The translations under genes were made by a program, and so were the position numbers. A stretch of DNA of 64,000 nucleotides, from positions 3,968,001-4,032,000 of the forward strand of contig JAGKQI010000105.1 of assembly GCA_018806915.1 (NCBI GenBank), written 5' to 3'. Below the pieces are notes generated by a model. The model did not search any database. It was not told where the DNA came from and saw only the letters and a program-made list of their open reading frames with translations. Each line of letters begins with the position of its first letter. The stretch's first letter is position 1. Below are positions 22,530 to 31,518 of this stretch, one piece after another. This DNA is from Phytophthora colocasiae (taxonomy: Eukaryota; Oomycota; Peronosporomycetes; Peronosporales; Peronosporaceae).

Positions 22530-23870
22530 CTAATTGTCTCCTGGTTGGTAATCTTCGTCCGACGAATGATCCGGCTCGCTGTCGAAATCACTGTCGCGGA
22601 AGTCGTCGTCAAAGGTGTTTACTGATCTGGTCGATGGTGTCGTCGCGGGCAACGTCATCATAGGTAAAGATGGTGCATCTTGGGGAGCCTGATCACTGTA
22701 AAACAAATTGTCCACGGGAAAGGGGTATTTGCAGTCCGGACACTTGAAGTCAGACGAGCTGGTCAAGTTGAAGTATCGCTCATTGTACGCACGCAAACAC
22801 TTGAGGCCACATGTGTGTGAGCAATGAGAGCCTTCCTTGATGATCTCGCCACAATTGGTGTCACGTGTCCTTTCACGCTCTCTTGCATACTCATCTTCCG
22901 TTTTCTTGCAAATCATACATCTTGGAGGCGCCGGAACGTGATTGACCACCAAAACTTCGTCGTCACCAAGTTCAAGTACTATTTCCTTACGACAGATGGG
23001 ACACCTACTATCGTGCTCGAGATATGTCGTGACACAGCCGCGGTGACTCTTTTGGTGGCACGCCTGGCACTCCCATAAAACGGCCGACTCATTCAGTGTA
23101 TCACGACAGAAAAGACACTCAGTATCCTCTTCATGAGTGTGCACATCGTTTGAAACAGAACTTGGTATGGGTGCTGCGCTATCAGAAGTGTCACCAGTGC
23201 TCGATACGTTGTTGGTTTCGGTGCTAGGATCCAAGGACGGTTCCATGTCAAGCCATTCAAAATTGAAATCCGGAAAATCGAGGTTCAGCAATTTGTTGAC
23301 CGACCCATCACGAGAGCGTAAACCATCAGGATGATTGTCGTAAACTTGAGTGGCGTCATCATCTCCACTGTTCTGGTCACCATCATCATTGAAAACATCC
23401 GGAACACCTTCACCATCACCTTGGTCATCGCTGTCTAACAACAGATCTTCTAGGATTGACGACCCATTGGCTTGTCTCAATTCGTCCGCTTGTACCCCCG
23501 TTGCGGAGTCATGGCAACCCTCCATCCGTTGTGCTCGCCTCCGGCGTTTAATCTCCGCGTCCCGCTGACGTCGCTGTTGTTCCATCCGGTCATGATGCGC
23601 TTCTCTTTCAGCTACGGTCATGCAGCCTTTCCGTTGTTGATGACGCTTGAGCTGAATAGGGTAGCCTTTGACGTAGTTAAAGCACCGATTGCACAGCTGA
23701 AATGGAGGCTTTGGGAGACCGCGGCATGGCTTTTTTAGGTGTCGGAGCAAATTGTCGCTGCGAGAGAAAACGTGGTGACAACTCTCACAGGTGCGTGAGG
23801 AGTTTTCAGTCGTTGGAGGGCTTGGAGGAGGACCTGTGGATAGTAAATCCGAGATATTCATCCTACACAA
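22530..23870 (-). CDS. C2H2 zinc-finger and RING-finger protein
   Basis: A single uninterrupted 446-codon frame. Near the N-terminus is one C2H2 finger (CESCHHVFSRSDNLLRHLKKPC, residues about 28-50), then a second Cys/His cluster (CNRCFNYVKGYPIQLKRHQQRKGC). A basic helix and a long acidic linker follow. Residues about 255-300 form a RING-type cross-brace (CLFCRDTLNES...CQACHQKSHRGCVTTYL...CPICRKE), and a further Cys-rich segment (CMICKK ... CPDCKYPF) lies near the C-terminus. RING domains usually recruit E2 enzymes for ubiquitin transfer, so a DNA-binding E3-like protein is a reasonable guess, not shown here. It is intact but lies among transposon relics, so it may itself be element-borne. 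Confidence 0.7.
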   Translation of the reverse strand: MCRMNISDLLSTGPPPSPPTTENSSRTCESCHHVFSRSDNLLRHLKKPCRGLPKPPFQLCNRCFNYVKGYPIQLKRHQQRKGCMTVAEREAHHDRMEQQRRQRDAEIKRRRRAQRMEGCHDSATGVQADELRQANGSSILEDLLLDSDDQGDGEGVPDVFNDDGDQNSGDDDATQVYDNHPDGLRSRDGSVNKLLNLDFPDFNFEWLDMEPSLDPSTETNNVSSTGDTSDSAAPIPSSVSNDVHTHEEDTECLFCRDTLNESAVLWECQACHQKSHRGCVTTYLEHDSRCPICRKEIVLELGDDEVLVVNHVPAPPRCMICKKTEDEYARERERTRDTNCGEIIKEGSHCSHTCGLKCLRAYNERYFNLTSSSDFKCPDCKYPFPVDNLFYSDQAPQDAPSLPMMTLPATTPSTRSVNTFDDDFRDSDFDSEPDHSSDEDYQPGDN

Positions 23871-24277
23871 AGTAATAACACGAAAATTAGCATTAAAAAG
23901 GGTTTCATTATAATTTCATCCTTCAATGTCCCACGTGCGATTTTGACCCGTCGCACCCGTGGAGCAGACAGCTTCGCGGCGAATTTGATAGTGAGCGACT
24001 AATTTTTCAGTTGAGACGCAGATGGCGGATCCAACTGGTGCGAATCCACCCCTCGCCGATGCAGTGATGTCGATCAAATATTTGATTCATCGAACGGTTT
24101 TTTTTTCGTTTCAAACTGTTGCTTTGCTCGTTGGTTGTTTGTTCATCAGGCGAACAAACTTACAAACACCTGCAGAACTATATACCGTGCGGTATAAGAC
24201 TTTTGGAGGCCATGTTGTACAGATCATTCCTAAAACAGCAACGAATCTTGTATTAGTCCTGCAAAGCACCCGATCAA
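23871..24277. other. Spacer between the divergent RING gene and hAT transposase
   Basis: An open frame from the ATG at 24022 runs through this spacer but resembles nothing known. It may contain a 5' exon of the hAT transposase. T-rich tracts near 24100 resemble, in reverse complement, A-rich tracts near 26670-26700 behind the hAT ORF and could be degenerate element ends. No canonical hAT terminal repeat or 8-bp duplication was recognised. Confidence 0.35.
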
Positions 24278-26578
24278 ATGCCGAATCGCCCATGCGTAGC
24301 TCGCACTCACTTCGAGCGAACCGACAGGCGCTGCAACAAGGCCAACTTTTTCCACCAGTGTCGTCACTGCTTGGCTGTTGCCCGACGCATTGTGAGAGAA
24401 GGGAGGCGACCAATAGATGTCAAGGATATTCATGCCCGTCAATCCACGTTTGAGATGCACCTAAGCTCCTGCAAGTACGCTCCATCTTGGGCTATACCTG
24501 GATCAACTGGATTTCGGCCGTTCTCCGACGAAGACGCAGCCCGAGCGTTATCCCACTTTCCACCTGCTGAACAATCCGAGATTCCGGACTACTTCGTACA
24601 GCGATTTGGTGTGGATGAATTGGAAGAATTTGAACGGCTACTCGTTGAGTTCCAAGCTGACAATCAACTCCCGGATACATTTATCGCTCGAGCCTCCACA
24701 AAACGACTCTTCGCATTTTTGAACAAGTTGAGCGTGCCTTCGCTGCCATCACGTCAGGTTTTTGGTGGACGTATTCTCGACAAGATTGCGAAGGATGCTT
24801 TTCACGACGATGAGGCTGGTTTGAGGCGCGCAGTTTACCTGTCGGGTGGGAGGGTAAACTTCTTGTCCGACGTGTGGATGAACATTTCGAAGATGCATCT
24901 TCTTGGATGCCAACTTTCTCTCTATGGCGTGGTCTGTGGGCTTGGGCTGTTTCCGACCAGTGACCGTCACGACGGCTTGGCCATTGCGGAGCACATGGAG
25001 AACATCATGATCGAAACGGAGAAACGAGGGTGGATCATCGGTGCGGTGGTGACTGATGACGCAGGGCAATGCGCTCGCGCGCGTCGTATCTTAGATTTAC
25101 GCTGGCCAAAAGTTACCTTTCTCCGTTGCTTTGCGCATTCAATAAACAACATAGTGAAGGCTGTACTTCGCACTACTTTCCGTGAAGTTACGTCTCAAGC
25201 ATCTACGGTTGTTAACTGTCTGAATTGCTCATCCTCCAAGTGGTTGAAGCGAGCCGATGATGCAATGATTCACACGTATGGAGCGGGAGGTGTTCGAAGG
25301 TTGTTGCCGCTCTGTGAAACAAGGTGGAATTCCATGCAGGCCTCTTTCGCATCGCTGCTACGGGTCCGATCCGCACTCCGTGTTTTTGATGCAGAAAATC
25401 GTGAGGATGACAGCTATCCAGAAGATCTGAAAGTTCTGAACGATAGCAATTTCTGGGCAAACTTGGAAGAAGCAGAAGAAGTTATCCGTCCATTCTGCTT
25501 CGCTTCATTCATGCTCCAGCACGACGACAATACTCTCAGCGATGTCACGTTTTGTTTTCGACAAATTTATGACTCTTTTGTCGCTTCTTCGTACAGCGAA
25601 AAGCTTGTCGAAATCATTGAGAAGCGTTGGAAGGAGTGTGAGCAGCCACTGTTTTTGCTGGCCTATGCCTTGGATCCGAGAAGACAAGGAGTGGTAAATG
25701 AGTTACCTGTGGATGTACTCGACAAACTTGGCGACTTTGCATTGTTGTACTACCGCAAAATTTTCGACAAAGATTCTTCATCAATTAAGGGAGAGATGTC
25801 CGAATGGGTGAACGGCAAGTACACGGAAGGAAAGAGCATCGATGACTTCCAACAACTAGCAACGCCACCTCTTGCAGCATTTTTTCAGGATATAAGAGCT
25901 GTTAAGTCTCGACATGGCCTGGGATTTTCGCTTTGTGATCTCGCGCTTGCTATTTTTGCGATGGCTGTCAACACAGCTACTTGTGAGCGCTACTTTTCAG
26001 AGTTAGCGTTAATTCACACAGCTCGTCGCAACAAAATGACTGCAGAGAAAGCAAGGAAAATAGCTGCCATTCGACGGCTTGTGCGGGAACGTGATGGACG
26101 GGAGGCCACCAGCAAAATGAAGTTGCGAAAAACCGAAAAGAGAATCGTTAATCCAAACGAGCTGACCAAGGTGGTGGAATTTGGAGCTACTCCGACAAGG
26201 CGATCTCGCCAGTTGCACGCAGATTATGGTTCCTCGGGTGTTGGTGGAGATTGCGTCGCTCACGACGGAGTTGTCGACGAGAATGGTGATGATTGCGTCG
26301 GTGATACAGTTGACCCTCTTCAAAACTGGATGGACGTCCTGGACCTACTGATAGAAGATAATGATCGTTCTCAAGCCGCGACCCAACCTCATGACGATTT
26401 CGTTTCGGTATGCGATCGTGATAACCCACCATTTCCAGCTACAAACGACGATCGTTTTCCCCAAGAACGAAGACTACCTGGAGATCGAAATTTTAAAATC
26501 ACCCTAGAGAAGCTGTTTGGAGTTGAGGAATTTGTCCATCGACTTGATTTCAGCTACGACTACACCGAAAACCTCTAA
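24278..26578 (+). CDS. hAT-family transposase
   Basis: An uninterrupted 766-codon frame. The N-terminus has a BED-like Cys/His finger (CNKANFFHQCRHCLAVARR). The central part carries the RNase H-fold catalytic pattern: LSDVWMNISKMHLLG (first Asp), VVTDDAGQCARARRIL (second Asp), then FLRCFAHSINNIVK, a Cys/His motif typical of hAT proteins, and CETRWNSMQASF. The C-terminal dimerisation region reads LALAIFAMAVNTATCERYFSEL, which ends in the conserved CERYFS-like helix bearing the catalytic Glu. An acidic tail follows. The protein excises and inserts the element with 8-bp target duplications. The frame looks intact, so the element may be recent, but its ends were not located. Confidence 0.85.
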   Translation: MPNRPCVARTHFERTDRRCNKANFFHQCRHCLAVARRIVREGRRPIDVKDIHARQSTFEMHLSSCKYAPSWAIPGSTGFRPFSDEDAARALSHFPPAEQSEIPDYFVQRFGVDELEEFERLLVEFQADNQLPDTFIARASTKRLFAFLNKLSVPSLPSRQVFGGRILDKIAKDAFHDDEAGLRRAVYLSGGRVNFLSDVWMNISKMHLLGCQLSLYGVVCGLGLFPTSDRHDGLAIAEHMENIMIETEKRGWIIGAVVTDDAGQCARARRILDLRWPKVTFLRCFAHSINNIVKAVLRTTFREVTSQASTVVNCLNCSSSKWLKRADDAMIHTYGAGGVRRLLPLCETRWNSMQASFASLLRVRSALRVFDAENREDDSYPEDLKVLNDSNFWANLEEAEEVIRPFCFASFMLQHDDNTLSDVTFCFRQIYDSFVASSYSEKLVEIIEKRWKECEQPLFLLAYALDPRRQGVVNELPVDVLDKLGDFALLYYRKIFDKDSSSIKGEMSEWVNGKYTEGKSIDDFQQLATPPLAAFFQDIRAVKSRHGLGFSLCDLALAIFAMAVNTATCERYFSELALIHTARRNKMTAEKARKIAAIRRLVRERDGREATSKMKLRKTEKRIVNPNELTKVVEFGATPTRRSRQLHADYGSSGVGGDCVAHDGVVDENGDDCVGDTVDPLQNWMDVLDLLIEDNDRSQAATQPHDDFVSVCDRDNPPFPATNDDRFPQERRLPGDRNFKITLEKLFGVEEFVHRLDFSYDYTENL

Positions 26579-26849
26579 TTTTCGTTTCACTCGTATCGTT
26601 TAAAAAGAGATTTGCTTGGATTTGCCATACAAATAACAAGTAAAAATCGTTCCTACTTCTCCAACAAACAATGGAACAAACAAAAAAACAAAAAAACGTT
26701 CCATCGTTTGGTCTGTTTGATTTACCAAACCAGATTGGACATCACTGGCCGATGTGCCTAAATGGACAAAAACATGACGATCCCTAACCCTAAACTGGGC
26801 TAAACAGACTGACAATTCTGCCACACAAACCGTACTCAATTTCGCACAT

Positions 26850-27739
26850 GTCTTACGAAGTGCTACTTCTATGTCCATAGCAGACTGCAGTGCTCCAGGC
26901 ACAACATTGCACCGGCCTTGGACGGTCGCTGTACGCACCGAGCAGGATCTCGTGTTTCTTTAGTATTTCCATCAGCTCTGAGTCGTCCTTTAGCTGCTTC
27001 AACGCCTTGGCGATATCTTCCGGTTGCGAGCAGTTGAACAGGATGCCACGCAAGAGGTTGGTCTCATTTTGGACTTCACCCGGTAGCAACTCCATACGAC
27101 GCGTGGCGAACTCAAACAAACTCCTGACGCTCTCAAGCACACCCTCTCCGCTGCGTAGTTAACCAGTGCTGTTCAAAGCGAAAGACACCATGACAGGCTT
27201 CTCCAAGGGCTGCACCCCTTCAAACGCCAGCTTGGCCTCAGCTAGAGACGACATAGCCTCTGCTAAGACGCGTCAGTATATGGGGCAAGTGCCTCACCGA
27301 TCAACAAGTACGTGTCGAGTCCCCTTTGGCGCTCAATTGTGCGATCCGACCGGAAACTGTGCATGAGAGGCGGTAGGGATCCGCAGATCTTCACATCAGG
27401 TTGTTGGTTGGTATTCGCCTTGGCAGTTTGTGCCATTCCACCCGCTATTTGCGTGTACTCACGGATTTCGTCTGGGGTGAACCCCACACCTGGAGTCACG
27501 TAGTAATTGCTGGTCACGATCATAGTCGCTCCAGCCTTGAGGTAGTTTTCAAGGGCCTGTACTACCAGACGGTGGTACGCTGGCGACACTAATGCACTCG
27601 CCGACATCATGTTGCGGTCATTTGGCAGACCAAGACGAAAGAGTTCGTGCATGATCCCTCCAGCCAAAATGTCAACCTTCTTGGACTCCATCGTTGCTTC
27701 TTCCTCTTGATCAGTACTGATTAAATTCTCAAATGACAA
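26850..27739 (-). pseudogene. Homocysteine S-methyltransferase, 5' (N-terminal) fragment with stops
   Basis: The minus-strand start at 27739 (or the internal Met in MESKKVDILAGG) leads into VDILAGGIMHEL, TSNYYVTPGVGF and KICGSLPPL, the N-terminal barrel of the methyltransferase family. A frameshift near 27275 moves the continuation (LAEAMSSLAEAKLAFEG, VMVSFALNSTG) to another frame, and TAA lies at about 27161-27163. The paralogous region ILFNCSQPEDIAKAL follows. The sequence resembling the family ends near AMDIEVALRKT, about 26850-26870, before the GGCC zinc motif. The C-terminal third is therefore lost at the edge of the hAT-containing block. Compare the complementary fragment at 13433-13968. 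Confidence 0.8.
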
Positions 27740-27943
27740 GAATCCTGGACAAAAGACGAGAAGAAGATGGCTGAAGAAGCCACTACATCACTGCGACGCG
27801 ACGGAAGCTACTTTACCTGTTACCTGCCAACGGTAAGTTGAAGTGTATAAGATACTTGCACGTGATTGGCTCCAAAACGTTTTGTATTTTAACGAATCAA
27901 CGTGAATTAGTGATTTTCGAAGCAGAAAAACTGAAGCGCAAGA
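27740..27943. promoter_or_regulatory. Short divergent promoter region
   Basis: About 200 bases separate the minus-strand methyltransferase start from the plus-strand acyl-CoA-binding gene start. A GTAAGT site at 27832 and an AAG/CAG acceptor near 27924 could define an intron in the 5' leader of the latter. No core element is certain. Both flanking genes are now broken. Confidence 0.35.
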
Positions 27944-28353
27944 ATGGCGGAAGACCTGGTGGAGATGACGTGGCTGAACGTGGCCTGTGCGGCAGCAGGC
28001 GCCGTGGTGGTGCCGCTGGTGCTGCACCGCATCTTCTTCTACAAGAAGGTGGGCCACGAGAGCTCGGCAGCAGCTCACTCGAGGATTACATCACCAAGGT
28101 TAGTGTATCATTTGGTCCACCCTTGACTGCTTGAGTGGATGATTGGCTAAACTATCGTTTTGTATGGATATCTACATGTACAGCATGGGATGAGTGAGCA
28201 GGATGCCAAATTCCAAGTGGCTGTGGACTTCATTGCAGCGCGGGGTAATAACAGCTGACGAACGAACAGGTGATGGAGGATATCTGCTGGGACGGGGAGA
28301 CGCGACTACTGACAGTGATTATTGCTGCAGAAATTGACGCTCTACGCGTTCTA

Positions 28354-29502
28354 CACCTTTGCCCGGCCAAAGTGGGCTAATCAGCATCCAATGTGGGCAG
28401 GATTAATTTTAGGCGGCTGACAGAAACCCAAAACAGCCCAAAACTTTTTTTCACACAATCAAAGTGGGCTAATCATCATTCAAAGCGGGCAACTACCAGC
28501 CAATCATTCGTACATGTACAGTACTTCGCATGCGCCCGAAATGGAGACCACAAAGTCAATCTGCAATTGACATTACACAACCCAGATGCCTTCCCAAACC
28601 GCCACTAAGACCCACACACCTGAAGAACGCCGTCGCGTCCTCAAAGCATACCACGCCGGTGGCAACTGGCGTGCTGTTGCCCATTATAATGGGTTCCCAC
28701 GGAGCACAGCGGAGCGACTTGTTAGCCTCGACCGTGCTGTTGACCTTCCTCGAGGGGGGGGCCCGCGCTACCAAAGTGACCCCCGAGATCAAGGCAGCAT
28801 TAGAACTGTGGCTAGACGAGTGTTGTCTTCTCCCACTTGCCACATTGAAACGCATGGTCCTTGATGAGTTTCGTGTGGACATCGCAGAGTCTATTATTTC
28901 TCGCCATCTGAAAGGCATGCTCTTTACCGTCAAACAGGTGCGCTTTACTATGAACATGTACATGTACTGAGACTGAATTAACATTCAATATTCTTTGGCT
29001 AATTCGTAGACGCGCGTCGAGCCTACGACATGTAACAGTGAGGAAAATAAGAAGAAGAGGCTTGCTTCGACTTGGTCCATACAGCCCCATGTGTAACCCG
29101 ATTGAAAACTGTTTTAGCGCTCTTAAAGCGCACATCAAAACCTACCTAGCTACAGCGAGGGAAGAGATGAACGACCCACTGACCGAGAGTATTACTGGTC
29201 CACCAATTTCGAAGACAGAAGCTCGCATGAGGCTTCTCGAGCGAGCTACCAACACTCGCATGCCGCGAATCACTCAGCGCATGGTGCAAAACGTAGAGTT
29301 GCACGCTTCGAAGTTTGTGCATGCAGCAATTCGTAAGGAAGATATGTCCTATGGCCAGTAGTTTGCCCGCTTTGAATGATGATTAGCCCACTTTGATTGT
29401 GTGAAAAAAATGTTTTGGGCTGTTTTGGGTTTTTGTCAGCCGCCTAAAATTAATCCTGCCCACATTGGATGCTGATTAGCCCACTTTGGCCGGGCAAAGG
29501 TG
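28354..29502 (+). mobile_element. Tc1/mariner-like element with about 142-bp terminal inverted repeats
   Basis: The terminal repeats are 28354-28495 and 29359-29502, beginning CACCTTTGCCCGGCCAAAG on both strands, with only a few differences. The element is flanked by TA at 28352-28353 and 29503-29504, the usual target duplication. The 1149-base length and a deletion in the transposase mark it as a defective copy. It lies inside the acyl-CoA-binding exon, in the same orientation. Confidence 0.95.
28586..29361 (+). pseudogene. Mariner-like transposase, frameshifted and internally deleted
   Basis: The N-terminus has a helix-turn-helix (THTPEERRRVLKAYHAGG, GFPRSTAERLV). A shift at the G8 run near 28757 moves the frame to TPEIKAALELWLDECC and IISRHLKGMLFTVKQ. 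An intron (GTGCGC at about 28938 to TCGTAG at 29009) leads to TRVEPTTCNSEENKKKR. The region with the first two catalytic acidic residues is deleted near 29060, and the end resumes at RLGPYSPMCNPIEN. The stop TAG coincides with the start of the right inverted repeat. It cannot be active. Confidence 0.85.
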
Positions 29503-30374
29503 TACAAGCAAGCGCACTTTGGCAAGTGCAGTGTGGACAAGCCTTCTGCTGTCGACATGGTGGGATCAGCCAAGTGGTGCGTGGATGTGTTGATTTGATG
29601 TAGTTTTCACTGGCTAACTAGGTATTGCAGGGAGAGCTGGAAGGCGCTGGGTGACATGAACCACGATTTGGCCAAACAGCAGTATGTGGAGTGGGTGCAG
29701 GGCTTGTTCGAGGAGTTTGACGTACGAGGTCCCAAGAGATGGCGCTCGTCTTCAACTTCGGCATCGTCGTCGAAGCCTACGAGTGAGTCAGTGTCGCTGG
29801 ATAATTCTATATCGATGGCTGGAGCAGTTAGCATGCCCAAGGTGGATACGTACGTGATCTTGACCTTTGAGTGTGCGCTAGTTGGTCGAGCGGCAATGAT
29901 ACTGATGTTCAAAATGCTCAGGTCGACGGAGGAATGGAAAGTGAGGGATGACGTTTTCCACTACGCTAGCACGGGAGACCTGGAAAGGCTTGTGGGTGCG
30001 TTGGATCAGGGAGAAGATATTAACGCTCAGGTAGGCCCTGAATGTTCAATCTCCAGCGTCGGTCTTGATGTCAGTAAAACGTAAGCTGTGAATTCAGGAC
30101 CCTGAAGGACGAACGATGCTACATTGGGCGGTGGACCGGGACCAAACGACGATAGTGGAGGAGCTGCTGCGGCGTAAAGCGTCCCCGAACATTCAGGTCA
30201 GCGAATTTGTCTTGGTAATGGTGGTTGGACTTGGGTATTTGACGATAAACTGCTGTGTAAACAGGACGCCGACGGTATGACGCCGCTTCATTACGCGGCC
30301 AGTTGCGAGCACGAGGAGATGGCTCAGTTGCTGGTAAGGATGTTTACTTGACAATACCTCCACGTTTGTAGAAA

Positions 30375-31230
30375 TGGTACTCCGCCACTGGATTCAAAAA
30401 GGCATTGCTCGCTGTGACGTCGACGCGACTCTGGGTACAGGAGCGGGTACGTTGGTGTTCAACGTGGCTTTCTCTGGGCTCACCACCATTGCTGGACAAG
30501 GGAGTGGTGGAGCAGCCGTATCCGACAGTAATGCTGGCACAATAGGTACTCTGACTGTTACGAACACAGCCGCCGTTGGAGCAGCATTTACGGGTGCAAT
30601 CTTGTCGGTGGATACGACAACTCTGACTACTGTGGGAGGATTCTCTCTCATTGACGCGAAGGTAATGGGCGCCTCCAAGTTTAAGGTGGAAGCTTCTGGT
30701 AAAACGACAATCACTGGCAACATTCTCATCTCGTCCACGACTGCAGCCACTGCGCTGAACTCAGGCGCTTTAGTGGTTAATGGTGGCACAAGTATCGCGC
30801 TGGGTCTATGTCGGCGGTAATTCGAAGATGCTGGGCCAGCTCAACATCTCGCCTTCTGGGACGTCCGTATTTACAGTAACCACTTCTGGAGCAACGGCCA
30901 TCGCTGGCGACGTTCTCATCTCGTCCACCACTGCAGCCACTGCGTCGGCAGGCGCTTTAGTGGTTAAAGGTGGCGCAAGTATCGCGAACGCTCTCTATGT
31001 CGGTGGAGCAACAGCCATCGCTGGCGACGTTCTCATCTCGTCCTCGACACAGCCCGATGGGGGAAACGTGGTGCTTTTGTGGTTAAAGGTGGCGTATTGA
31101 TTGCGAAGGATCTCTATGTCAGTGGTATATTTGACAACCCTTCTGATCGGTGTCTGAAATTCAACCTTTGGAATCGTCACGTGCGTTCATCTAGCAGCTC
31201 CGTCCGGTACGTTCGTGTGTGTCCTCACTT
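30375..31230 (+). pseudogene. Third, internally deleted fragment of the fibre gene including the S74 start
   Basis: Similarity to the fibre gene starts at about 30381 (CCGCCACTGGATTCAAAAAGG). It runs through SGLTTIAGQGSGGAAVSDS, GAILSVDTTTLTTVGGFSL and ISSTTAATALNSGALVVNGG. A 2-base loss near 30800 shifts the frame, and another change follows near 31060. It ends with the first part of the S74 domain (SDRCLK at about 31144-31161, then SSVR) and the same GTACGT intron donor. The expected second S74 exon is missing. The catalytic Gln of the SDQRLK context is changed to Arg, though Ser and Lys positions remain. It is fused to the acyl-CoA-binding gene at its left edge. Confidence 0.85.
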
Positions 31231-31505
31231 TGATAGTAGTTTGTTGGTGGCATGTTGTTGGTATTGAGCTTGTGTTGTTGGTGGCAAATGCCGAAGTGAG
31301 TAGATTAAAGTTAGCAAAACCTGTTCTACTCGTCTTGTCCTTCTAGTAGTTTCACCTTGTTGTGTCCTCGTTGTCGCTCGAACTTAGCCGAGTGTCCTCA
31401 CACGTCGACCACCCAAGTAAGCGTTCCTCTTCTATAGCCAATAGGAGAACGGTTCCGTTGAACCGTTCCAGTGAACCGTGCATGAGACGGTTCACCGGTC
31501 CAACA
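31231..31505 (-). mobile_element. Copia 3' LTR (minus strand) and junction
   Basis: On the minus strand a purine tract (GCGGTGAGTGGGAG) is followed at 31505 by TGTTGGACCGGTGAACCG, a likely LTR start. The LTR probably ends near 31289 (CACTTCGGCA on the minus strand), which would make it about 215 bases. The left junction with the fibre-gene fragment cannot be proved, because the 5' LTR lies outside the window. Confidence 0.55.
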
Positions 31506-31518
31506 CTCCCACTCACCG

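Larger units (their letters stand above)
27944..30374 (+). pseudogene. Acyl-CoA-binding domain protein with ankyrin repeats, broken
   Basis: Exon 1 (27944-28098) encodes an N-terminal membrane segment (NVACAAAGAVVVPLVL). A frameshift near 28075 and another near 28250 are needed to read EDYITKHGMSEQDAKFQVAV and LTNEQ. The next exons give KLTLYAFYKQAHFGKC, KPSAVDMVGSAKW and ESWKALGDMNHDLAKQQYV, the acyl-CoA-binding signature. The exon is split after TTCTA by a mariner element (28354-29502), and removing it with one TA copy restores the frame. Ankyrin exons follow: VFHYASTGDLERLV, GRTMLHWAVDRDQTTIVEELL and GMTPLHYAASCEHEEMAQLL (ending about 30333). The exon after the last intron (TTTGTAG, about 30370) breaks at once into fibre-gene sequence. 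The family binds acyl-CoA esters, probably at a membrane here; this copy is dead. Confidence 0.85.

Noticed and set aside
24073..24086. Palindrome ATCAAATATTTGAT and T-rich tracts upstream of the hAT ORF as a terminal inverted repeat
   Set aside because: The match to A-rich sequence behind the ORF is dominated by homopolymers, and no 8-bp duplication was found.
26782..26796. CCCTAACCCTAAAC resembling a telomere repeat
   Set aside because: Only about two units; too short for an interstitial telomere.
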